Of a stretch of DNA of 64,000 bases, positions 55,826 to 64,000 are shown in pieces (the first letter of the stretch is position 1; each line of letters begins with the position of its first letter). The notes below the pieces were generated by a model. It was not told the DNA's origin. It made no database searches and saw only the letters and a program-made list of their open reading frames with translations. The position numbers and the translations under genes are program-made. The DNA is from Fomes fomentarius (lineage: Eukaryota > Basidiomycota > Agaricomycetes > Polyporales > Polyporaceae): assembly GCA_022606135.1 (NCBI GenBank), contig JABYQN010000009.1, positions 707,001 to 771,000 on the forward strand. Direction: 5' to 3'.

Positions 55826-57251
55826 TCAAATCGTGGCGATCGTCTGAAGAGGCGAAGAGCGGCACCTCAACTTCTTGCGGTCGACTGACGCGAGTGCATC
55901 CCCGATGTTCTCGCTCTCACAGAAACCTGGGACGCCTGCGACCGCGGGAGGGTCCTGGGCGTACATCTCCGGAGTAGTGAGTACTGGGCTGTCATACTCG
56001 AAGCTCGAGCTGGAGTCGTAGCTCGAGCCAATCACGAACGTGGGGCCGTGGATGGCCATCGACGAACGAGGGCCGTGTGGTTGCGAGCTCGCACTTGGGA
56101 CGACGGGCGAGGTCATCGTCAGAGGCTCCCACGTCCCGAGCAGTGCCTCGCGGGCCTCCGAGTCGAAGGTGATGGACTGGGCCTGGCACCGGTACCTCAG
56201 GGCGAGCTCACTGTCCGGGCTGTAGTCCGCCGCGGCGATCTTGATCCACTGGTTGGAGGCCTCGATCTCCTCGTGGGTCATGAAGAACGTGTCGACTGCG
56301 AGAACCCGCTTCCGGAGCTCGGGGAGCGTGACGCGTGCGGAGGGTTCGTGGGTGAAGATCGCTTTGAGGACATCGGACGCCTGCTGCGAGATAGGCAGCG
56401 TCTCGCGGAGGTAGTTCGGGCTCTCGAGATAGTCCCGGTAGTTGGGGTCGTCGAGGGCGGCGGACTGCCATGGGCTGCGACCCGAGATGAGGTTGGTGAG
56501 GATGACGCCGACAGACCAGATGTCGCTCGCTGCGTTGGAAAACGGCACAAGCTTGTGGTCGCACCCGAAAGATTCTGTCATAAGACGGAGCAATAAGTAG
56601 CTGACCTTGGACAATGATGGGGACAGCGGACTTACCGGGACTCATGTAGCCGGCGCTGCCGCAACGGAAGGAGTCACTGACCGGCGAGGTCGAGCAAAGA
56701 CCAAAGTCTGCGAGCTTGACCTTCGTGCCGTCTTCGTTCGTGAGGACGTTGTCGGGCTTCAAGTCGCGATGGAAGACATCGTGCTCGTGGCAGTACTCGA
56801 GGGCGTCGAGGATCTGCAGGATGACGCTCTTGACCAACTCGTCGTTGTAGCAGTACAGGTGACGGTCGACGAGCGCATAGAACAGGTCGCGGCCGGGGCA
56901 GTACTCGAGCACGATGTACACGAAGTGCTGGCACTGGTGCACCTCGTAGAGCTTGACGATGTTCGGATGGTCTGAGACGGACTGGTGCGCAGTGACCTCG
57001 CGCTGCTGGAAGATCCATCGGTGAGACCTGGGGTCAGCCTTCTCGAGGATCTTCACGGCGTACTGGCGTGGCTCGCCGGACTTGGACGATGCGTCGACAC
57101 CGCGGTAGACGACACCGTAGGCGCCTTCGCCGAGCTCCTCAACGAGGCGGATGCGGCCGTTACAGACTGTCTTGCCGTGGAAGTCGGGGAATCCGTCGCG
57201 AGGTTTGGGAGCCATGTTGATGCGGGAGATGTGGTTGGGCAGGGAGGTCAT
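55826..57251 (-). CDS. Ser/Thr protein kinase, Ran1/Pat1-like, tandem copy 1
   Basis: Two exons, 56636-57251 and 55826-56574, give 454 residues. Kinase motifs: glycine loop GEGAYGVVYRG (residues 41-51), VAIK-type Lys67 in AVKILEKA, catalytic loop HRDLKPDN (161-168), DFG (182-184), activation segment GYMSPE split by the intron, then DIWSVGVILTNLISGRSPW, and ARVTLPELRKRVLAVDTFF closing the domain. All catalytic residues are present, so it should be active. The Ran1/Pat1 group of fungal kinases includes the meiosis inhibitor of fission yeast. The C-terminal 130 residues are Ser-rich and variable (SSYDSSSSFEYDSPVLTTPE). The start at 57251 (MTSLPNHISRINMAPKPRDG) is followed by a second in-frame Met 12 codons later. 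A TATA box lies 114 bases upstream. Confidence 0.9.
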
Positions 57252-57364
57252 GGTATCGAGTGGTGGAGGCGAAGTAAGGGTGTGTGTAACTGAGTACTTG
57301 CCTGCAAGTCGACGTGAAGATGTATGCAGAAGTTGGTGGGGCATTCAGTGGCCGTCGATAGAAG

Positions 57365-57372
57365 TATTTATA
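57365..57372 (-). promoter_or_regulatory. TATA box of kinase copy 1
   Basis: On the minus strand the sequence reads TATAAATA, 114 bases before the kinase ATG at 57251, a usual distance for a TATA element plus a 5' untranslated region. It is the clearest TATA box in the window. Confidence 0.6.
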
Positions 57373-58118
57373 CCGGAGGTGGCATGCACGCACTCACAGT
57401 TCCTGTTGGAAACTTCGAAAAAAAATGCTGAAGTCCGGTGAACAGGTGGGGGTAAGGAGACTCCACTAGTAGTTTCCGAGTCCCAACACGCCTATCGGAT
57501 ACAGGTATCCGCCACTCCTACCGCGAAAGCGATGCATGGGAAGTCGGCTAAGCGCGGATTGGAGATGTCCTAAAACGCTAGCCGGCATGCACAATGCAAC
57601 CCGGAAGTCCAGACAAGCAACCCCGCCTGAGCGGATCGAGAGGCCGCTGAGGCTCAGGCCCATTCGTAATTGTGCGGGCCTATAGACGGATGTGCGATGA
57701 AACCATTTCCGTTCAACATATGATGCCGAAGCTGACATATCCGGAGGGTTACCAACTTGCAGGAAGTGTAAATAAGGATAGTACTTACTCACCACCGGGA
57801 CCGATCGTGATTGGCAGTGTCAGACCCGTGAGGTTGGGTCTCGGTATGATCGTAAAGCATCTAGAGGCGTGCATTGGCGCACTCGGAGGGACTCCTGAGC
57901 AACATACTAGCCAGCAGAACGAGACTACCTTCCGTCAAGACGGTAATCACTGGTATCTCCGAAACCGTTTGGTAGCCGCGTTCCATCGTGACAAGGAACG
58001 CTGTGACGTTGTGACTCGGAGTTTGGACCGTAGGACACCGATACTATGACGTAGTACATCACGCCTGAACTCGAGGTGGGATGTATTTATGTAATATTGA
58101 ATTCTAATCTACTTCTTC
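57373..58118. other. Intergenic, upstream of kinase copy 1
   Basis: No convincing gene. A 125-codon frame at 57672-58049 (+) is open and starts MRAYRRMCDETISVQ, but it has no family resemblance and no spliced partner. It ends close to the left edge of the inverted-repeat element. Confidence 0.4.
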
Positions 58119-58874
58119 TACACGCCCAAACGAGTTCTATAAGTTGTGTATAACTGAGACGAAGAGCATTGGGGAGGTATCCGGGTTGTAAGCCCCAATT
58201 ATCCGTCGACCCGAGCATTGGGGGACAAATATATATATAATGGCCCGATATCTGAAACCGTTAAGTGTGAGGTACGGATGCGGGCGCTTGATTGCCGCAA
58301 AAGGCAAGCCTGAGCACAGAGGAGGATTACAAAATGGACCACACCACTGGGACTCGAACCCACGTCATTAGCTTGTGGCTTGCTATCCCATCACCTCTGA
58401 CCACTACACCACTTTGGCTTCTTGTACATAAAGATTGTATAGCATATATCACCACCTCTGCTGGACTTGAACGAATTTTTCTGTTCTCCCCCACCAGAAC
58501 AAGTGCACTAGACGAGGAAGCTCTGGTTGATTCTGGCTCTAAGTATGTACATATATGCTAATATACTACAGCAAATTGATCTCCAACAACAGACTGCTAG
58601 AAGATGCAGCAGCAAAGGTGTACCCATTGAAGGCACCACTTGAGATTCTCGGTGTCATCAGGCGCCCATACCATACCTGCACATTACATGAGAATAGATG
58701 TGGGTGATATGTGACATTACTTACAGTGACCTTACGCCGCTAATGCGTGACATATGCTTTTTTCACGGTATCTGTAGATGACATGCCGCGGTATGGGAAG
58801 GTGATCGGACCTGCATCGGGAAATTAACGGTCGACCTCAATAAGTCCCAGATACTATATTCGTTTGGGCGTGTA
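58119..58874. mobile_element. MITE-like element with 13-base terminal inverted repeats and TA flanks
   Basis: CACGCCCAAACGA at 58121-58133 reappears as its exact reverse complement at 58860-58872. Each end is bordered by TA (58119-58120 and 58873-58874). A TA target duplication and short inverted ends are the hallmark of Tc1/mariner-type elements. At about 750 bases with no transposase frame it would be a non-autonomous (MITE) copy. Inside are two direct copies of gagcattgggg (about 58164 and 58213) and a tRNA-like promoter. A single copy in one window cannot prove mobility. Confidence 0.6.
58345..58415 (-). other. tRNA-like sequence with perfect A and B boxes (pseudo-tRNA or SINE head)
   Basis: On the minus strand an A box TGGTGTAGTGG (58401-58411) fits TRGYNNARNNG, and a B box GGTTCGAGTCC (58350-58360) fits GGTTCGANNCC, at tRNA-like spacing. 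Between them TAGC-AAGCCACAA-GCTA can form a short hairpin. However, the bases flanking the two boxes cannot pair into a 7-base acceptor stem, and the D stem is poor. It is therefore not a normal tRNA gene. A decayed tRNA or the Pol III head of a SINE-like element is more likely. Confidence 0.6.
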
Positions 58875-59306
58875 CTAAGGTAGACCCAGCACAGACTCGA
58901 CTACGTCACATGACCAGATTGTGTCACACTGGGTCCATTTTGGCGGGGGCGCGACATTGCATTTCGAATGCGAATGAATACGAGTCACTAGTGAGAAAAA
59001 CACGACCAGGGATCGATAGATATGTACTGTATGCAGAATTCCCTGGTTCTCGATTTTGGATGCAGTGTGCGTGTGCGATCGCATTCAAAAAGTTCGGATG
59101 CTCGGTGGAGTAAGGAATTCGATGAATGAGTCCTTATGTGCGATAAGTCCCTGCGCTAGAGATGAGCGCCGTCCTCGGTCAGGTCGTTCTCACAGTTGAA
59201 TACAGTTGACGCGCATATGAGGGCACTTATCATGTTCATCACGTGCTGTGTCACCGGCGGGTAACGCAGTAACGACGTAGTCGAGTCTGTGCTGGGTCTA
59301 CCTTAG
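58875..59306. repeat. 33-base perfect inverted repeat pair around 366 bases
   Basis: The arm at 58875-58907 begins ctaaggtagacccagcac and continues to actcgactacgtc. The arm at 59274-59306 is its exact reverse complement over all 33 bases. The spacer (58908-59273) has no coding frame of note. The left arm starts directly after the right TA of the neighbouring MITE-like element, so the two structures are adjoining or nested. No clear target-site duplication flanks the 432-base unit. Confidence 0.9.
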
Positions 59307-59458
59307 CTGATCTTGCAGATGCAAGCGGGGTAATAGAGTGCACGGCGCCGTGAAAGGCAGCAAAGCGAACGGGTAGGATGAGATAGTGCAGGTTACAGTA
59401 CTGGGGTCCGGAAAGCAACAACGTCGAAACAATAACGATTCTTAAATGATGAGCTACT

Positions 59459-60820
59459 CTACGTGAACCGATCCATGAACCGACGCAACACATTCGACCT
59501 GACCCACGAGACGTCCTCTTGCTTCTTTCCCGCCGGGCGCACAGGGTGCATGCCAGTGGGCGGGACGTACAGCGAAGTGATCAACCCCGACGCATCCTCA
59601 ACGTTCAGCTGCTGGCTACGCAGCTCAGGAGTATCAGGGCCATCCGTCTCCGACGACTTCGACGACGACTGCGAGGAGTCTGACGCGGCGTTGCGATCCT
59701 CCGAAGCATACGCCGCCGCCCGGCTCCGTCGTTCGCCCTCGCCCATGACCATGTCAAACTGCGCGTCCTCCTCCTGCACGCCGTCGCACGCCCACGGTGT
59801 GTAGTACGCCTGGTACGGCGCACCCATGTGGTACGAGCGCGCGACGTCGCGGAGGTACGCACTCCCGTGCATGATGTCCATCGGGCCCAGGAAGAACGTG
59901 TCCGCGGTCCGCACGGCGTGGCGCAGCGCGGGAAGCGTGACGCGCCCGTCGCGCTCGCGGCGGAAGATGGCGAAGAGGATGTGGTTCGCGCTCTCGGAGA
60001 TGGGGAGCATGTCGCGCAGGAAGTTGGGGTTGCGCCGGTATGCGACGTAGCAGTGGTCCGACCACGAAGCGGTGTTCCAGGGATTGTGTCCGGTGATCAT
60101 GGTGAGAAGGATGATGCCGAGTGCCCAGATGTCGTTCGCGCGGGTGTCGTAGGCTGTTCGAGATATGTAGTCTTCGCCTATGCATTCTGAACGGCGGCGG
60201 AAGGCTCAGCGTGGGGTGTTGTATGGAGAAGAGGTGTACGTACCCGGACTCATGTAGAGAGAACTCCCTGCACCGAACGATGTAGATGTCCGGTTCTTCG
60301 TCGCGAGACCAAAGTCAGAGAGAAGTAAGCGAGTGCCCTCCGAAGTCTCGCTGACGAGGATGTTTTCCGGCTTGATATCACGATGTGAGATACCAGCGGC
60401 GTGACACGCCTCGAGCGCACTCAATATCTGCAACAGCATATCCTGCACGAGTCGGTCGTCGCCGCGGTACTGTTTGCGATTGGATAGATAGGTGAAGAAG
60501 TCGCCCTCGCTGCAGAAGTCCATCACGAGGAAGAGGTAGTACTTGTGCTCGAGGACGCTGTGAAGGGTGACGACGTTTGGATGGTGCGAAAGCAATTTGT
60601 GGAAGGCGATTTCCTGGCGTTGGAGGGTGTAGCGTGATGTGTCCTTCGCTGCGCGAATCAAGCACTTGACTGCGTACTCTGTGGGCGGTGACCCGGACTT
60701 GAGGTCAACGGCGTGATAGATCACGCCGTTGGAACCTGACCCAAGTACGCGCGTGAGCTTGAGACGTCCATTGTCGAGGATGTGGCCGACGAGGTCTGGA
60801 ATTTCGTAACTGTGAGACAT
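59459..60820 (-). CDS. Ser/Thr protein kinase, Ran1/Pat1-like, tandem copy 2
   Basis: Two exons, 60244-60820 and 59459-60186, give 434 residues, with the intron at the same place as in copy 1 (between SP and E of the activation segment). Motifs: glycine loop LGSGSNGVIYHA (26-37), Lys52 in YAVKCLI, HRDIKPEN (146-153), DFG (169-171), LYMSPE, then NDIWALGIILLTMITGHNPW, and GRVTLPALRHAVRTADTFF closing the domain like copy 1. All catalytic residues are intact. The C-terminal tail is different (SSQSSSKSSETDGPDTPELR, RSNVLRRFMDRFT), so the pair shares the catalytic domain and not the tail. The start ATG is at 60820 (MSHSYEIPDLVGHILDNGRL). Same orientation as copy 1, with the inverted-repeat elements between them. 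Confidence 0.9.
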
Positions 60821-61488
60821 GTCAAGTGTAGAGGAGGTGGGACTGAGGATGAGGTAGCGAAGTCGTCGAGTAAGCGGTAGTGGAAGGTAAGCGAGGGCTC
60901 GAAAGTTAAATCTTGCGAGCTCGTGGTGAGGCCCAAGGCTACTTGAATGTCTTGCACCCCCACCGCATCGACCGACCCAGTCCCAGTCCCAATACCCGCG
61001 CGGGAGAATGCCCTGCGGAGAGGCAGCGGGACGACTTGATGCACACCCTGACATGAGCGCGGAATACGAGCGCATCGCACCTTGAGGGGTTGAGGATGCC
61101 GGCGGTTACCCATAAGGATAGGCCGATCGTGGCTTATGTTGTAGGGGCTCTCTCGATCGTCGCGGCACACGGACACCTTGACAATCGGCCTGACATGTGG
61201 CCACTTGGGGGGAGCGGAGGGGCTGACATTATCCATGGCTGTGGTGCTGCACTATGCAATGAGCGAATGACATCAGACGGGCAGAGTGGCATCTACAGAC
61301 CGTTGTTGTTTCCGGTATGCCTTGATTGAGCAGACGGTACTACTTATGGGTTCACCTCTGTCGGTTGAGGTTGAGGACGAGACAATGAAAGGAGAGATGC
61401 AATTATAGACAGCACGCCACAAAAGGATCGAAGGCTGTCAAGCGCAGTACACACAAGCCTAAACAAGCCATCCGTGCGAGCGAATCGG
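60821..61488. other. Intergenic, promoter of kinase copy 2 and 3' flank of the next gene
   Basis: No gene recognised. The first 250 bases hold the kinase promoter without a clear TATA box. Frames running back from the kinase ATG (to about 61075) are open but not protein-like. The last 150 bases are the 3' flank of the minus-strand hypothetical gene. Confidence 0.45.
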
Positions 61489-62543
61489 TCACCAACCCAG
61501 TGACCTCTCGACCATCCGCAAGAAACTCTCCCCATCGAACGCGTCTGAGTGAGTCGACACGTCGACCGCTACCTCGCAGTCTGCAGCCACCATGTATCCG
61601 AGCTCATAGAGAGAAAGGGCGCTGTACACATCGTAGACGGCGAGTATAGTGTCGTCCAAGGTGAAGCTAGGCAGCGAGTAGATAGAGGGTAGCGTGATTT
61701 GATCATCAATGGCCGGGCACGATAGGGAGGCTGACAGCAGACTGGTCGACGTCGAGACATGTTTTCGAGGCGAAACCACATCCACGGGACAATCCCGCGA
61801 CTCGAACGCCTCGTCCCTGCGCCTGATGTCGTTCCGAGCGTACGCGATGTCAAGCGGAACGAGGGTATGGGTACGAAGGGCGAAAGGAATGTTATCCGCG
61901 TCACTTGACGTCATCTCAAAGCCTTCCTTCCGCCAGCGGATATCCTTGCGAGATTGGGCGAAGGATAGGCGTAGGAGTGAGATGGCTGGGAGTGGAGAGG
62001 GAAGTGAGGCCGTTGGGAGCGGCGGGAGTGGGGCGCACCGGGCTAGCCGAGTAGACTGGTGGAGGCGAGCTCGTTCAGGATTCGAGCTATGGGCATGCGG
62101 GATGGGCGTTCGGAAGGTGGCCGGTGCAGGTAATGAAATCAGCTTCTGCTTTGCAGTAACTTTGAGTACCGAGAGACCAGGACCAGTTGGAGGCATACTG
62201 CCACCAGAATTGAAGATAGTCATGTCGAGATGTCGAAAAGCGAGCAGAAGCGGCGACATACAGCAGATAGCAGAATGTAGGTCGACGGCCAACAAGCGGT
62301 AAGATGCGAGAAGTTAGCTTCCATGACATAGTGTAGGAGCTTGTGGCTGACTGTGGGTTCGTGAACTTCCGATTTGAGTTCGGCCAACGATGGCCAGAGA
62401 TCTTGGCAGGTGAACATGAGCATGCGTCTGGATTGGATTTCCACGAGAGCGAATGATTGGGGTGAAGACACAAGAGCGGAAGGAGCAGTTGAGTAGTACA
62501 TAAGGTTAGTACATTGCCGAAGATGAGGTGGTATGCAGCCCAT
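61489..62543 (-). CDS. Hypothetical protein, no family recognised
   Basis: A two-exon model, 62262-62543 and 61489-62145, gives 312 residues with a clean GTATGT donor and GCAG acceptor in phase 0. The start MGCIPPHLRQCTNLMYYSTA leads to WPSLAELKSEVHEP and LLHYVMEANFSHL. Exon 2 holds LISLPAPATFRTPIPHAHSS, RNDIRRRDEAFE and a C-terminal part with ITLPSIYSLPSFTLDDTILA and VYDVYSALSLYELGYMV. A shorter single-exon form from an ATG at 62223 (MTIFNSGGSMPPTGPG) is possible. No signal peptide, membrane helix or known motif is visible. It is probably lineage-specific. Confidence 0.5.
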
Positions 62544-62859
62544 GTGTACTAGTGGCCTTATAGGCCAACGCCCCTGACAGCTCGCTTAGCTCCGAGCTCG
62601 CAGGCTTTGCAGTCGTCTGCCACTGTCTCGTGAATGTCGTGCTCGTCGTTGGCTACTCTCGTCGTCGATGTGAGTGAAATAGACAAATGTGCACGCGGGC
62701 GGACAAGCTTGCTCGGCCATCACGTGGACGGACGGCATGCTGTGAACTGATCGACTGCAACTTCAAGAGCTCAAAATATCGCGCTCAGGCTGCTTGTCTG
62801 CTTACCCCCACCTTCGTTCTCTTCGTCCCATCCACTCTTTGCGCCCAGCCGCGTCCAAC
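62544..62859. promoter_or_regulatory. Divergent promoter region of the hypothetical and secreted-protein genes
   Basis: About 316 bases between divergent ATGs. The + side has a pyrimidine-rich run before the ATG (about 62790-62850: cttacccccaccttcgttctcttcgtcc). An A/T-rich element, aaaatat, is at about 62773. Nothing else stands out. Confidence 0.45.
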
Positions 62860-63947
62860 ATGCTCAAGCTATCTACCCTCGTCTCTCTTTTACTCCTCGC
62901 CGTACCAAAAGCTGTCTACGCCGACCCTTGCGTCGCCTTCGACGCCGACTTCAATCTCCTCGCATTTGGTATCAATGGCAAGGACTACACCGCTGGCAAG
63001 CAAGACTCATGGTCAGGTGGTGAGTGTCCCAGTTGTCGTTCCTTTGCGCACCCAGTTGTGTTGTTTGCCTGCGAGCTCGCTGGAAGGCGTTGTGACGTTG
63101 TGGCGTCTATATTTGGCTACATCGGACGTTGTCCTGCTGCCTTGGGGTGTCATACTCTCTACCGTGGCAGCAATGCCGTTGCCAAAGTGCTTGTTGGGTA
63201 CGACATTGCACACTTCTCTCCTGCACTCTGGAGAGCTAGGTGGGCAACTGTATGTCAGTCGGCCATATCAAGCCGGTTCGTGATCCACAGACTGGCATGC
63301 TAGTCTTGGTATCGTTCTTCTAGGCTACCCCGTAGCTTTTCGTCTCATGTGACTGATGCTTGCATACACTATACACACCCGGTGTATCATGACCGACTTT
63401 CCGTACTGCATCCTTCGTGAGCCGACTCCGTCGACTAATCATTCATTCCTTTAGGAAGCCCCACGGAAATAACTACCTCAGGACGACCGTAAGTTGCAAC
63501 TGATTACTGCATGACGATCAGCTGACTGAGGGGGACATAGTCCATTCGATGGTACCGGCACCACTTGCTACCTCGCGCAATTCTTCAACGCCATCTACGT
63601 CCTGAACGGTGACAAGGCGAACCCGTCCGACCTTCACATCTATGACGCGGGTGCGAAGACATGGTCAACCCAGAAGACGAACGCTGGCAAGTTCGACCTC
63701 TCGGACTTCGTCGCTATCCTCGATCACGACACGAACGTCTTTTACGCGGTCTCGCACAACGAACTTTACTTCTTGAACATGGGCGAATTGAAGACCGCGC
63801 AGGCCACCGCCCTCGATTGGACCGACGTTCAACAGACCCCCTTCGGTGCTGACTACCAGCCTGTGGCGGCTCTCGCGCAGAACCACATCCACTTCATCAA
63901 CGTTCCGGGCACTGCTGCAGGATCTGCCAACATCTTCGTCATTCACT
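62860..63947 (+). CDS. Secreted protein, N-terminal part (gene runs off the window)
   Basis: The start MLKLSTLVSLLLLAVPKAVY is a classic signal peptide, with cleavage likely after VYA. Exons 62860-63019, 63455-63488 and 63541-63947 join in phase (SGG, SPTEITTSGRPP, FDGTGTTCYLAQFFNAIYVL); the next donor GTACGT follows at 63948. The mature part begins DPCVAFDADFNLLAFGINGK and contains repeated short beta-type segments (SDLHIYDAGAKTWSTQKT, FVAILDHDTNVFYAVSHNEL, QPVAALAQNHIHFINVPG). This recalls beta-propeller or Kelch-like folds. It is probably an extracellular or cell-wall protein; no catalytic motif is visible in the part present. The first intron (about 435 bases) is the longest in this gene. 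Confidence 0.75.
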
Positions 63948-64000
63948 GTACGTTTCCTGCCCTTTGGCTCACAAAAATCTATACTTACGTCATCAAACCC

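Noticed and set aside
57672..58049. 125-codon open frame as a small gene
   Set aside because: No family resemblance, no intron structure, and it lies in the promoter region of kinase copy 1; length alone is not convincing in G+C-rich DNA.
1..64000. CRISPR arrays, bacterial promoters, phage or plasmid modules
   Set aside because: Intron-rich eukaryotic genes throughout and no regularly spaced direct repeats; no such system is present.

Overview
The window is nuclear DNA of a filamentous basidiomycete, most likely an Agaricomycete; a polypore-like order is my guess and not proven. Genes sit close together on both strands. They are broken by many short GT-AG introns, mostly 45-70 bases and often with a CTRAY-like branch site. 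The recognisable products are eukaryotic core proteins: Rpn1, Mlh1, Wapl, a Bir1/survivin protein and Ran1-like kinases. There are no bacterial operons, ribosome binding sites or CRISPR arrays. Exon limits were derived by hand from splice signals and reading phase; where a junction could not be fixed this is stated.

Layout. 0-5 kb: the 5' end of the proteasome gene RPN1 (-), a small CBS-domain protein (+) and a seven-helix membrane protein (-). 6.3-16.4 kb: a duplicated area with two PTEN-family phosphatase genes (-), each with a different reading-frame lesion, then a decayed and an intact copy of a LYC1-type acetyltransferase (+). 16.6-24 kb: an amidase (-) divergent from a large hydantoinase/oxoprolinase-DUF917 fusion (+). 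24.4-30.5 kb: an acidic conserved protein (+), MLH1 (-) and a disordered protein (+) sharing a 300-base promoter with MLH1.

30.5-45.9 kb is a gene-poor, accessory-looking stretch. Its only convincing genes are three dispersed paralogues of one small zinc-finger family, all on the + strand. It also holds a broken LINE fragment with an RNase H domain, a perfect 22-base palindrome and a doubtful minus-strand gene.

45.9-64 kb returns to dense genes: a RING plus RRM protein (-), WAPL (-) head-to-head with BIR1 (+), two tandem Ran1-like kinases (-) separated by nested inverted-repeat elements that carry a tRNA-like Pol III promoter, a lineage-specific protein (-), and the 5' part of a secreted protein (+).

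Themes: chromosome segregation and genome maintenance (WAPL, BIR1, MLH1), signalling (PTEN copies, kinases, 7TM protein) and amide or cyclic-amide catabolism (amidase and oxoprolinase fusion). The most unusual items are the zinc-finger trio, the PTEN pair with complementary damage, and the nested TA-flanked and 33-base inverted-repeat structures at 58.1-59.3 kb.
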